A stretch of DNA of 64,000 bases, taken from positions 5,704,938-5,768,937 of the forward strand of contig JAZAYU010000008.1 in NCBI GenBank assembly GCA_038501625.1. Direction: 5' to 3'. A program made the position numbers and the translations under genes. The stretch comes from Corbicula japonica. Lineage: Eukaryota > Mollusca > Bivalvia > Venerida > Cyrenidae. This document shows positions 43,018 through 54,699 of this stretch, one piece after another (the first letter of the stretch is position 1; each line of letters opens with the position of its first letter). Under the pieces are notes generated by a model, which had not been told where the DNA came from, searched no databases, and worked only from the letters and a program-made list of their open reading frames with translations.

Positions 43018-43548
43018 CGGTGGCAGAGGTTTAAGAGTTTATGAAGGTTTATGGGGAAATCATTTCTTAAAATAACCTAGAAGCTCGATTTGTTTCTTTT
43101 CTTGCTGATTTTACTCCAGGAGCTCTGGTCTCGGTAAGATCATTGAATATCCGCTCTTTGGCTTTGCAATGCTATTAGCTTCTTATGTTTTATATGTTTG
43201 TATGCTTTTGCATGCAACATTGTTGAGCCGATGGGTGGGTTGCAGTTATTTCACCAAGACAACTTGTACTTGTTTTGTGATATGGGAACCTGTTGGGGCA
43301 AGTGTGAGGTTGGTGCACCCTAGAACCTGGTTTAAACCCTCCAGTGTCAAATTGTTTTGCCACTGACCGTTCCAAGGCGGTAACCCCTCGGGTTCTCATT
43401 TTCGTTAATTGTTTGTGGCGTCCATATTGAAATTGATTATTGTAATACAATGTTTTCTTTTCCTCCCTACTGTTTGGCTGTGTGGGGAGGCTGTGTCTGC
43501 TGGATGTGGCCATCCCTGATATGCATATTTCACTTTTTTGAACAATAT
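43018..43548 (-). repeat. Terminal unit of Penelope-like family 2 (reverse orientation)
   Basis: Begins inside the repeated GGTGGCAGAGGTTTAAGAG (a second copy of the coding 3' end) and runs through GATTTTACTCCAGGAGCTC, CTAGAACCTGGTTTAAACC and AACGGTCAGTGGCAAAACAA (complement) to the terminus TATGCATATTTCAC. On the minus strand it contains a preserved frame, QFQYGRHKQLTKMRTRGVTA. It looks like a separate 5'-truncated copy joined behind the plus copy. Confidence 0.7.
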
Positions 43549-44360
43549 AAAAGGGTTTGTTAACAAGGTGGCGATGCATTAGACTGTGACTGATATACCA
43601 ACTATATAGTAATTTTTCTCAAGCTACTTTGGTTATATGGTTGAATGAAATGTTGAGCTACGTGATTTACAATGATTTAATTTGGAAAATAATTAGTTTT
43701 GATCACAAAGACGTTTGGCTACAACAAGTTTCTTTCTAAGCCACAACTTTCAAACTATGGACTACCTATCAAGCAGCTTCAACTCTGTGGACGTCAGCCA
43801 CCACGTTTATGTTGGGACTATGAAGTCCTAACCGTAAGGAGTTCCAACTCCTATAGACTCTGAATCTTGATAACAGAGTGTTCAATCGATGCTGCCTTCT
43901 TAGAGACGCCGAGCTTCATAAGAGACTACGACAGCAGTCGAAAGACCCAAACACTGAATATCTGATTCTGCCTTTGTGTTACAACACTATAATTGTACTA
44001 CGTACTAAGTAACCTCTCTGAGGAGCAAGCTCACGGAGAGAACGCGGAAACCGTTCCGTAGCACAAAAATTGGCCTCGCTAACAATTTCTAGCCAGCCAG
44101 TGTTGCCAAAACTTCTTCGAAAAGTTGAAACCGACCCCTTTATATTTACTTTATAATTGACAATGCAATGGTTACAAGCTATGTACAATACAAGTTCGCA
44201 CAATTTTACCTAAGACCAAAACGTCTTTAAATCACAAAATTCATAAAAGGTTATAACTTTCACAAAATGACATTATCTATTTTTAGCACAATTGTCAGGG
44301 CATCAGTCTGTGTCATTAAAACAACTTTAATCTAATTAATACAATTATTATACATGAATC
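43549..44360. other. Spacer between the two convergent Penelope-like copies; possible LTR-element remnant
   Basis: A GC-richer part (43730-44110) gives, in broken frames, LQLCGRQPPRLCWDYEVL then LRDAELHKRLRQQSKD. This faintly resembles the region before integrase in LTR retrotransposons. The following stretch, from TGTTACAACAC (43978) on, could be an old LTR. Both are guesses. Confidence 0.25.
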
Positions 44361-46480
44361 TATGATTTCATATATACATATATTTATCTATAATAAAACA
44401 GAAAATCAAAATTATTCCTGACACTTCTAGGTTCTTAAAGAAAAAAATTCCATATAAACCTTCATAAACTCTCAAACCCCTGCCACCGTCTTGCAACCAA
44501 AGAGGTAAGCATAGTTATCAACTGTAGATGGGTTAATCACCAGGCCTGCAGAGCGCTGTAGAATATTATGTTAGGACCCTTTCTTTTTAAATTTACAGAT
44601 GGTTTTAACGAAGAACCGGGGAAAATTCATATTGCCTTTTATTTTCTTAAGTTTATAAATGAAATCTCCATGAAAAAACTGGCTGTTAAATACCTTGTTG
44701 CAAAAGTGATTTTGAATTGCATCTGTATTTTTGAATTAAATCTGGGTATCGGCGATAAAACTTGCAAAAGGTTTTCCTTAATTTATGATATTGATAACCT
44801 TGTTTTAAAACTGTTATGCAAAGAATACGTTCATTGAAATCATTAACATCTTTGCAAGCTCTGGAAGCGAACAAGCTGTGCGATATAAACCCCGTAAGAT
44901 GTTGCATGAGGAACAATGCCGTCTTAAAACGGAAAATTTACTATATTGAAATTAAAATCGTCTCTTTTATCATATATTTTAGTAGTCACATATCCAATTT
45001 AATAGAAAGATTAAGATCAAGAAAGGAAAGTTTGCTTGCTTATCCGGAGTGTTTGCTTTATTAAGTGGTAGTTCATGAAGGTAAATTTTATTAACCAGGG
45101 ATGGAAAATTGTTATTATCTATATTCAACAAATCATCAAGGTACCTCGAGGTGTAGTTAAAGGCTGTAATGATGTCATCTTGATGTTCGGTAGAAAGAGA
45201 TAACATAAAATCTCTTTCATAACAGTATAAAAACAGATCAGCAACAAGAGATGCACAATTAGTACTCATTGGAATGCCTATAACTTGTTAATAAATGGAG
45301 GTACCAAATCTCACCTAAATATTATTCAATAAAAATGTTAGCGCCTCGATAAGGTCTTGACAGGTCCATAAAGTATAATTATTATAAGAACCATCTGTGA
45401 AAATGTCCTATGTTCATCTCTATCAAACATTTTTTTCAATGAGACAGGTAAGGTTGTCTCTTATTAAATTATGAGGGAGTGAGGTGTAAAAAGTTGAGAA
45501 ATCATAAGTAGACAAACAGAACGCCTGAAAATTATTTGATTTAAGCTTTTTCAAAACGACATTTGAATTTTTAAATCGACCAAAATAAATTTGTTGCCAG
45601 TAGTTTTAAAAACCTTATCGCAATACCTAATTACATGTTCTTTTATAGCTGTAAGACAATATGTTAAGAGCACGGATAATTTAGTAGTTGCGCAAGAACT
45701 AGAGTTTGCAATAAACCTTGCATTGTACGGTGTTTTATTCACTTTAGGCAACCAATACATAGTATGTATTTTGTCTTGTTTCGGCTCAATAGTGATTCTA
45801 AATTTTGTTATTTGTAGAATGTCTGCAGTAACAATATCACTCTCAGATAAAGAAGTCAGTATATAAGCATAGGTGCTGTTCAGTTCTTCAGTTTGAATAT
45901 TATAATAGTGTATCCGTCACAATATAATTACATTATTAGAAGCCTTATCAGCAGGTGTTAATACAAATCTGTTATGAAAGTCTTGACTTCCTTTTTTCAA
46001 ATGACGAAAGTTAAAACGAGGTCGAGGTGGTAATAAAGCAACGTTTCTTTTATAAAATGATAAACGAGTGTCAATTATTTTGAATATGTGTTTTTTCCAG
46101 TTAGAAAGTGCATTTGGCTCAGCATGTTCTCTTTTGCACCTTTTATAGCAAAATACATCTAAAGACTCAGCAATTTCTGCACGCATGCTTTAAAATCAGT
46201 TTTGGATGTAATTCTATAACTGGGACCTTTAGAAATTAAATTACGAATTCTAGAGTTTTTATAACATTAAGATCACCGGTAACAATATGACCGGCAGGCC
46301 TATAGCAATATTTAGAAGATAAAAACACTCTCATGATTTTGGTGTATTTTCAATGATCTGTAAATCAGAGGTAATTTTATCATAATTAAAAATTGTATTT
46401 CTTGTTGGTTTGTTGTATTTATAACAAACCATAGGCGATTCAGTATTTAGGCCGCTGGCTAGGTTTGCTCCCCCCTTGGG
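44361..46480 (-). pseudogene. Penelope-like reverse transcriptase, family 2, minus copy (broken)
   Basis: The minus-strand counterpart of 40401-43017. From high to low coordinates: TRNTIFNYDKITSDLQIIEN (near 46410), CYRPAGHIVTGDLNVIK (near 46310), KRCKREHAEPNALSNWKK and FRHLKKGSQDFHNRFVLTPA then DKASNNVII (46186-45917), MYWLPKVNKTPYNARFIANS (45760-45551), MSTNCASLVADLFLYCYERD and SRYLDDLLNID (45269-44979), and the C-terminus to FGCKTVAGV (near 44480). Motif B has MSTNCASL where the plus copy has MGTNCAPL. Several stops and frame changes show that it is inactive. It lacks the terminal unit at its 3' end: similarity to the plus copy stops near 44370. Confidence 0.78.
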
Positions 46481-46659
46481 GAATTGTTATGTCCCGGATA
46501 TTTTGCAGTTTGTTTGCATTCTGGCGAGTGGGGCATAAGGGTGTTACGGAGGTTTTATATGTTACCCCTAAATTTTGTAGAAAAAATATATGGATTTTGA
46601 ACCTACAAGTCTGGTCTATTTCAGCTTTGATTTAACAAAACTTATATTTTTATATAAAA
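46481..46659 (-). repeat. 5' part of the Penelope-like family 2 minus copy
   Basis: CATTCTGGCGAGTGGGGCAT and the CCCCTTGGGGAATTG part just before it are found, inverted, at 50935-51040 (GCCCCACTCGCCAGAGTGCA), so they belong to the element. The gap to the terminal unit at 46660 is AT-rich. Confidence 0.45.
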
Positions 46660-47196
46660 AGGTGAAATATGCATATCAGGAATCGCCACATTCAGAAAAA
46701 AACAGCCTCCCCACACAGTCAAGAAGAAGAGAGGGAGAGAGTATGGTTAATAAAATGATCAGTTTCAAAAGAGACACCACTAACAATTAACAAAAATGAG
46801 AACCCGAGGGGTTACCGCCTTGGAACGGTCAGTGGCAAATCAAATTGCCACTGGGGGTTTAAACCAGGTTCTAGGGTGCACCAACCTCACACTTGCCCCA
46901 ACAGGTTCTCATATCACAAAACAAATACAAGTTGTCTTGGTTCAACAATGTTGCATGCAAAAGCACACAAACATATAACACATAAGAATCTCATAGCATT
47001 GCAAAGCCAAAGGGCGGGTACTCGATGATCTTACCGAGACCAGAGCTTCTGGAGTAAAATCAGCAAGAACACGATGACAGGGATAAAAGAAACAAATCGA
47101 GCTTCTAGGTTCTTTTAAGAAAAGATTTCCCCATAAACCTTCATAAACTCTTAAACCCCTGCCACCGTCGTGCAACCAAAGAGGTAAGCATAATGT
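46660..47196 (+). repeat. Terminal unit of Penelope-like family 2 with coding 3' end
   Basis: Starts GGTGAAATATGCATATCAGG. Contains the small frame MRTRGVTALERSVANQIATG then GLNQVLGCTNLTLAPTGSHI (46796-46978), the inner part CGATGACAGGGATAAAAGAA, and ends in the complement of FGCTTVAGV (near 47170). It therefore represents the 3' end of a minus-strand copy that is 5'-truncated at 47196. Confidence 0.75.
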
Positions 47197-47789
47197 ATGA
47201 GAGTAAATGAGTGAGTGTAAGGTTTAAGTATTCTCTGTTTATTGGTGTAGTTTTCATTTCAAAATTTTTGTTATTACGTAACATATTTAGTTCATAACAT
47301 ACATAACCCTAAAAAGATGAGATTTAAGTCAGAAACTTACCTGTAGAATTTTTATTTGTAAGCAAACTTAGGCAATGTTATATGTTTTTGAAATCTGCAT
47401 GATCATACAACATGAAACAGTTTATTTTTTATAAAAGTCCTACAGGCAAAAGTCATAATTTCCTCACAATTTAATATGTCACCCTATAGCTAGTTTAAAC
47501 ATAATTTTCAATTTTTAATGAACATACATAAAATATATTGTGTTATTGAATAATTGTGTTTTACATTTGAAAGTGTTCTTGAAAATTCATGACTTCAAAT
47601 TTTCAACATACGTAACAAATGTTACATATTAAAATGAAGCTGATTTTATTTAATTTTATTTATTTTTTGAATGATGTTAGCTGATATCTATGTGAAGAAA
47701 TTAATTTTATATGCTCTATGCAATTTTCTGATCTAATTTAGTCCAGTATAGATAGCTAATTGCACTGAAAGTCAATTTTATCCCTGTCA
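47197..47789. other. AT-rich spacer between inverted terminal units
   Basis: No feature; very AT-rich. It separates the plus unit at 46660-47196 from the reverse unit at 47790-48232. Confidence 0.4.
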
Positions 47790-48232
47790 TCGTGTTCTTG
47801 CTGATTTTACTCCAGGTGCTCTGGTCTCGGTAAGATCATTGAGTACCCGCCCTTTGGCTTTGCAATGCTATTAGCTTCTTACGTTTTATATGCTTGTGTG
47901 CTTTTGCATGGAGCCGATGTGTGGGTTGGAGTTATTTCACCAAGACAACTTGTACTTGTTTTGTGATATGAGAACATGTTGGGGCAAGTGTGAGGTTGGT
48001 GCACCCTAGAACCTGGTTTAATCCCCCAGTGGCAATTTGTTTTCCCACGGACCGTTCCAAGGCGGTAACCCCTCTGGTTCTCGCTTTCGTTATTTGTTTG
48101 TGGCGTCCGTTTTGAAACTGATTATTGTAATACCATGCTCTCTTTTCCTCTCTACTTTTTGGCTGTGTGTGGAGGCTGTGTATGCTGGATGTGGCCATTC
48201 CTGATATGCATATTTCATTTTTTTAACTAACA
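47790..48232 (-). repeat. Terminal unit of Penelope-like family 2 (reverse orientation)
   Basis: Starts TGTCATCGTGTTCTTGCTGA and ends CCTGATATGCATATTTCAT. On the minus strand it carries an 88-codon frame (48198-47932) with NGRHKQITKARTRGVTALER, SVGKQIATGGLNQVLGCTNL and HITKQVQVVLVK, matching the frames at 46796 and 63909. Confidence 0.75.
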
Positions 48233-50914
48233 CTATTAATTAAAAGAAGTATTTTCCCTAAAACTGTTATTGTTGTTCAAAAACTTATCACATTTATCAC
48301 AACTCAGCAATCATTTTAGTTTAAATTATACAATAATGATAGTAAATAGTTTATAGTGTACCCTGTGTTATGTTTGTGGTTTAAAATGTGAGAGTGTTTA
48401 AATGTGTCTATTTTAAACCTCCAAAATCTCCGTAACATGTACTTCTGATGTTACAATATTGACAAAGTACAATTAATTTATGAATTAAATGATTAGAGGA
48501 AAATTCTAAATAAAACATTTTTAGAATTGGTTCTTAAAGTTAAAAGAGACTACAACACGAGAGATAAAAAAGTTTCTTTGGAAAGAACTGAACAACTTTA
48601 TTATATGTTACCTAATGAAATTACAGTTTAAAAAAAAGGTTGCTAAGAATAAAGAAAAAAATATTTCTGGACCTCGTTATTGTTTGTATTTAGATAACCG
48701 CAGAGTTATTTATAATACGAATATGACATTTCCATAAACTATACTAACTAAAATTAATGTTGAAATTATTAGTTCTGGTCTTTTAGAGCAATACTAACTG
48801 ATGTTACCATTAATTAAATTATGTGAAATAAAAAAAATAAATTGAACTTAATTAAACATTATTTTTCTATTGTTTATCGAAAGTTTTAAATTACTTAAGA
48901 TCTTTGTAGAATAATATTTTTCTTAAAGACACAAAATTGTTTAAGAGAAACATCCTAATATGAATGACAATCTGTGTAAGGCATGTGATGGTAAGCTAAC
49001 CGATATGTTACCTTTGATATATGTATAAAATTTTATTTAGTAATTAATTTGCTTACTTGAGTAAAGATATTGTTAAACTAATGCATATGCTGTTTCAATG
49101 TTTTTAATAATCTACACTGAACCTATATATTTTGGATGAATAAAACTACTTTAAATAACATTTCTAAAATCAGATTTTGAATCAACTTATTCGTGTGAAG
49201 TTTAAATTATGTAACTTTTAGATTGGTTATAGAACAACTTTATCATAATATAATATGATATAAAGATGTTTAACAAAATTTAAATTTATAGCTTGCAGTT
49301 TCTTGCTTTATTTTCTTACTATTTTTGCTGATTGTTCAGGTAAAACATCGGTAACATATTATAAGATGAAAAAGACATAAAAAGAAAACTTTATTGCTTC
49401 ATACACTTTATAGATTCTTTCTTGTCTACTTTTTCTTAGAACAAAATTACTGTTATCTATCCAAATCGAGAACATCTGGACTTGGCTCAAGGCTTGATGC
49501 AGCAGTCCAAAATAAGCGTGAACGTAAGCTGTACTACTTCACTGAACCATATTGATAGCTTTATTGTAAATTTGAAGAGGAAAAAAGAAAGACCATCTAC
49601 ATCATACACATTTATTTCAACACAGTCATATTGAACAGTCCACATATCATTAACCTCTAAAGTTTAACAATATTTTAATTAAAAATGCATTACTGTTAAT
49701 ATCATCAGCAGCACCAATACCTTAATTTCATTTTGTAACATAATTCTTATATATCACCTATATTATTTAATACAGGATACATAAATTGCAAACAGTTGTT
49801 AACCTACATACTGAATAAAGATACTGGTATATTTTAACAGAACTGGCAGTGATTTTTATCACCGTAAAAAGTCATATTACCACATTTTACTTATTGTTAT
49901 AACTAAAGTGGTTAAGCATCAATTACAGTTTTTTTTAATGGAGACATTTAAATTGCAAATCCTTGAAAAAAAATAATACAAAATAAATGATATCATGAAT
50001 AAACTAATATTTTCAAACAGAATATTCCTGAAAACACTTTGGCTTATCAAAAACAAAATATTTGATACATTTTCATCACTGACTTGAATTTCCTATTTGC
50101 TAAGTCAGCTTTCTTTGAAAACAACTGATTAAATTTATCACTAAATTCACTAAGGTAAACTATGTAATTTATATCGCTATTGTGCAGTAACTAAAATTGA
50201 TTAATAAGTTCCTATGGGTAACATATTTGAAGATGGTGATTTATTATATGGTATTAAGTTTTATATATAATATGTTGTATGGCTAAATAACCTTTATTAT
50301 TCAGGAAAAGGTGAATTTCAACTAAAACATTAACACCAAACTTGAAATTTATTTACCATAAGCAAAGTATATAATATAACATATAACTATAAGGTTACGG
50401 AGATTTACAAAATGGTTTACAAAGTTTACATTTTAATCACACAGATGTCTTTAAGAGTTTATTTATTTATAATTTTATTTATAGATACTGTCTTTGTTTG
50501 TCATGTTTGAGATGTTTTGTTGCATTTTTTTCAGATATTTTGGTTGTTGGCATTTCCAAATATATGTAACAATAAGTGTACATACATTTAACAATTAGTG
50601 TACATACATTTAACAATAAGTGTGTTTTAAAGTGGCTGTTTTACATTAAAATATTGTATTGTTATTTATGTTAATCAAACACAAATTACTTGCTTATACA
50701 AGTAGGAAATGGTTCATATATCTTATTATACTAGGTTTTGATGTTAAGAAACATATTTAAATGACTATTTTAGACCCATACCTTAGGTTGCAGATGTTTT
50801 ATTGCATAAAAAGTTAAGACAACACCTTTCTGATGTAGAAAAATAGGTTTATTTAAGAACTTTTATTTTTGCCAAATATTTATGTCTTACATATAATTTT
50901 CCAAAAGGTCACAT
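48233..50914. other. Very AT-rich region; one possible decayed coding stretch
   Basis: Mostly low-complexity AT-rich DNA. At 48545-48815 two frames joined by one shift read KRDYNTRDKKVSLERTEQLY then NISGPRYCLYLDNRRVIYNT and, after a stop, NVEIISSGLLEQY. The composition looks protein-like, but I do not recognise it and stops are present. Confidence 0.3.
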
Positions 50915-51246
50915 ATTCCAACAGGAGTTACGGTAAAACGCCCCACTCGCCAGAGTGCAAACAAATTGCAAAATGCGTAGAATGCTATAAGCTTTCAGAA
51001 AAACATACCCTTCAAAATTCCCCAAGGGAAGAGGGGGGTCTATTGGCAGCTCAAGGTCTTATTCTTAAAATAATTAGGAACAGACGTTTGAACTCTTTTA
51101 TCTTTAAATGTACTCGGGAGTCAATAAAATTAATCCCTTTATTTAAAAAAGAAATGTTTTTGATGGTCAGATTCCAAGTCAATGTGTGGCCTGAGAACAT
51201 GTCGAGTATAACACTGCTGCAACCTCGTAAAATGGATGGGTTCTAA
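50915..51246 (+). pseudogene. Penelope-like family 2 N-terminal-side fragment
   Basis: GCCCCACTCGCCAGAGTGCA and CAAATTGCAAAATG correspond to the inverted segment at 46490-46550 of the minus copy. The open frame (…TPHSPECKQIAKCVECYK and then FIFKCTRESIKLIPLFKK) is probably element sequence, not a host gene. It runs to a stop at 51244. Confidence 0.4.
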
Positions 51247-51264
51247 TGACGATGTCGTCGGCTT

Positions 51265-51560
51265 CCTCATCCATAAGGTTTTATTTTCTCTAGCAAACGT
51301 TTGTTTTCAATGAGACTGGTTAGCTTGTTATTTTATTAAATTATGAGGGAGAGAAGTAAATAACGTAGAGAAATCATAAGTTGAAAAAAGAACGCCTGAA
51401 AATTATTTGATTTAAGCTTCTTTGAATTTTTATACCCCAAAATACATTTCTGCCAGTGGTTTCTAACACCTTTTTACAAATACCTAATCACATTATATTT
51501 TATAGCTTTAAGACAAGATGTTCAGAGCATGGATAATTTAGTAGTTGTGCAAGAATTAAG
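51265..51560 (-). pseudogene. Penelope-like family 2 RT fragment (minus strand)
   Basis: Matches 45440-45710 of the minus copy, with shared words TTATTAAATTATGAGGGAG, GAACGCCTGAAAATTATTTG and ATAGCTTTAAGACAAGATGT (compare ATAGCTGTAAGACAATATGT near 45650). It is short and frame-broken. Confidence 0.6.
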
Positions 51561-51702
51561 TAAGAATATTCATTTTTATCCGTTTCATTACACAACTAAT
51601 GTGATCTGCTAGGCTGATTTAGGATTAGACCGTCTTAAACAGGGAAGATAAGTTTAAATAATTTAAATGACAACGCTTCGTGAAATCACTTGAGAAAAAA
51701 GT

Positions 51703-52185
51703 AAAATATGCATATCAGGAATGAACACATCCAGCAGACATAACCTCACGACACAGACAATAAGTAGAGAGGAGAAGAAAGCTTGGTTATACAATACTCA
51801 GTTTCAATATAGACGACACAAACAATTCACGAAAGTGAGGACCATAGAAGTTACCGCTTTGCAACCGTCGGTATCAAAACAATTTGCAACTGGGTATTAA
51901 AACCAGGTTCTAGGGTTCACCAAACTTAAACTTGCACCAACAGGTCTTCGTATGAACAAACAAGTAGAAGATGTTTTGGTGAAATAACTCAAATCCACCC
52001 ATCAGCTCGACAATGTTGCATGCAAAAGCACACAGCCATATAAAACATTAGAAGCAAATAGAATTGTAAAGGAAAAAGGGCGGGTACTCAATGATCTTAA
52101 CGTGACCAGAGCACTTGGAGTCAAATCAGCAAGAACACGATGGCAGGGTTAAAAGAAACACATCGAGCTTCTAGGTTTTTAAATA
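51703..52185 (+). repeat. Terminal unit of Penelope-like family 2, diverged
   Basis: AATATGCATATCAGGAATG at the start, CAGGTTCTAGGGTTCACC in the middle, GTTGCATGCAAAAGCACAC, and GTACTCAATGATCTTAACG near the end. The small frame seen in other copies is broken here (GAGGACCATAGAAGTTACC). Confidence 0.7.
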
Positions 52186-53449
52186 TAGACAAAGTATTTA
52201 TTATAAATGATATGTGGATGTAAAACTTAAAAGTTTAAAGTTAAAGACTTAGGAAATATATTAATGTATATACTGACAGATTCCACTAAATAATATATAA
52301 CTTAAGTCTTCTTAGAAAAATATTTTTCTTTTGGTTTGCCGCCGAATTTAGACGACATTTGTGTAACTGATATTTTTAATAGTTAAAACCTTATCAACTT
52401 ATACATTTTTCTATTTCTTTATTTATTTAAATTAATTTAAATTTTTAAAATAGAAATATTTTATCTGAAATAAAATTATATTTGCATTACACACTGATGC
52501 TGGAGAAATAAAAGTGTTTATGAAAGTTCAAAGAAAACAGGAAAAGATAACCATCCAAACTTAGTTGTTAATTTATTATACCGTATTATTTATATATCTC
52601 ATATTTATGTTGTTTTTTCCACAGATTTAACTGTTCAAAAATGTTTGGAAACTTGGAAACTTTAGACTGAGTGTGACTTTAAGCTTATAAAACTATTCAA
52701 GAATTATGTTCTATGAAGTGACTGCTCTCAAAACATCATGATTACTTATATAAGCCATAAAATCCTAGATTTAGGTTGAGTTTTTATTCATTAGCACAAC
52801 GATAAAACACCCGAGAAAAAATAGATCAAATGGTATCATACATTCTAGTTCTTGAACTAATATCTAGTTGATTGGTCAGTTTAAAGACTAGGTTCAATCA
52901 TTATTATGTATTGCAAATATTATTTTAAATTGGAACCTATTTTCTGGGAAACTTTATCGAGCGTGTTAAAAAATCTCCAGAAAACACCACAGTCGGTTCT
53001 ATCAGTTTGTGTATTTATGTCTTTCGGGCTGACAGTTCGATATGATTGTAATTGCCAAAACGTTTAATCAATTACAGTCAACTACAGTAAATACAGATAG
53101 GCAGAACAAGACTGCGAGGCGCACAAGCAAGATTAAATTTATCAGGAATTCTCATCATGGTTGACAAATCGAAATTAGTATTCAGTCTACAGTATATAAT
53201 AAGGTAATCCCCCAAAAATCCGCTATGAGAAAATTAATACCGTAGTCTGTGTTGAATAAAAGCAGATTGTTCAAAATACATCTTAAAGAACGACGACTTT
53301 TTATTCAGACAACTGATCTTGTTCTAAAATTCAACGAACAAACAAGAAAATTGAAAATCAATAGAAATTATCAGAGTATCGTTTTATGTTTCATATATCT
53401 GTCTTAAAACCTTTACCCGTACATTCAATCAGTGCTGTTATCCAAAAAG
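52186..53449. other. AT-rich stretch, nothing supported
   Basis: No frames, element ends or arrays recognised. Confidence 0.4.
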
Positions 53450-53610
53450 AATGCTCTTGAAGGTTGTTGAGCATAATTTTTATATTTGCGAAAATATTGT
53501 GAGTAGACAGTTATAGGCATTTTCGTTACTGTACATAAACGGGTTCAATCAATCCGAGCCTGCAATATTTTGATATTTTTCGTGTTCGGTGGCTTTTATA
53601 GTTTATAGTT
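53450..53610. repeat. Dispersed repeat (GAGCCTGCAATATTTT family), copy 3
   Basis: GGCATTTTCGTTACTGTACA, AACGGGTTCAATCAATCCG, AGCCTGCAATATTTTGATAT and CGTGTTCGGTGGCTTTTAT match 36650-36965 in order. Confidence 0.55.
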
Positions 53611-54699
53611 TATTTTAATTTTATTGAACTATATATATCAAGTGGTTTAATCGTAGAATTCAGTGTAAAAAACAAACGGCGCAAGTCGAAATGATCTAAC
53701 AGAAATTTCAGATAAAAAAGAGAGATTAAGTCGTTGTAAGATTTATTTCTGATCAGAAACAAGAAAAAGTAAAACAGTAACTTACTGTTTTACAGACGGT
53801 CTATTATTCAGAGACAACTGAACAATTTCTCACAGAATTGTATTGCAATAGCTAGCTCATTTGTTGATTTGTTTAAATGAAACTTTGAAAGAAAGCAATC
53901 CAACATGCATTCTGATTTCAAACCTTGCCTATCAGGATCACACTTGTTCTTACAAATTTTCATTATTTTCACTTTTAATAGTGTTCTCACCACATGTTAT
54001 TTGCCTATCAAGTATGATACACGTAATTTTTGTTGATTTTGAAGAACAATTCAATATTCTATGAATTTTATGATTTTGAACCACTACTATGGGTTTCAAT
54101 TACCATACCCTTTAGAATACAACTTCTTCCCCAATGCTTATGTAATAAAAGTGTTTACAAAATATATAATTTAAAAACAACAATATCAATTTACTTTACC
54201 ACAGAATTGACAAAAGCGATATTATGTCTTGAAGACATTCAGCCTTCCTCTAGTTCAGGTGAACTTAACTTTGGAACCTTTTTTACATGATAGGGTAATC
54301 TTTTTAAGACTTATTTTCTGGAATTTCTTACTGAATAGCTCATGATTGGACAAAAACATGAAAGTGTGTTTCATTCTGTTAAATAAACTTAAAAATAATT
54401 CTTTGTTTACAGAAAGTTTCATATATTTATGTAAAATATCCAATACACTATATTTTGTGAATTTCCAGAAAAATATTTAATAATAAAACTAGTACATGCT
54501 AAAATACCTCCAAATAATGCATTTTTATTTATTGAACACACTCCGAGAATCTCATCCCGATCACAAACCACAATGCAGTTGGTACTCAGAGCGAATAATA
54601 GCAACACAATTAACCTTGGAAACAATTTTGCATTTTCAAAGGGAGGTAATTTGAAAAATGGAACCCCTGGAAGTTATCAGCTGCTTATCAATTCATTGT
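53611..54699. other. AT-rich stretch, no supported gene
   Basis: Several short frames without motifs. A minus-strand frame with a hydrophobic start (54625-54510) lacks an ATG and is described among rejected items. Confidence 0.35.

Noticed and set aside
43979..44203. 74-codon minus-strand frame (VSTFRRSFGNTGWLEIVSEA)
   Set aside because: No ATG context or homology recognised. It lies in a possible LTR remnant.
54419..54625. Signal-peptide-like frame on the minus strand (LIVLLLFALSTNCIVVC, then a GAG|GTATTT donor)
   Set aside because: No ATG in frame (it starts at TTG after an upstream TTACCTCCCTTT word), and there is no second exon or homology.
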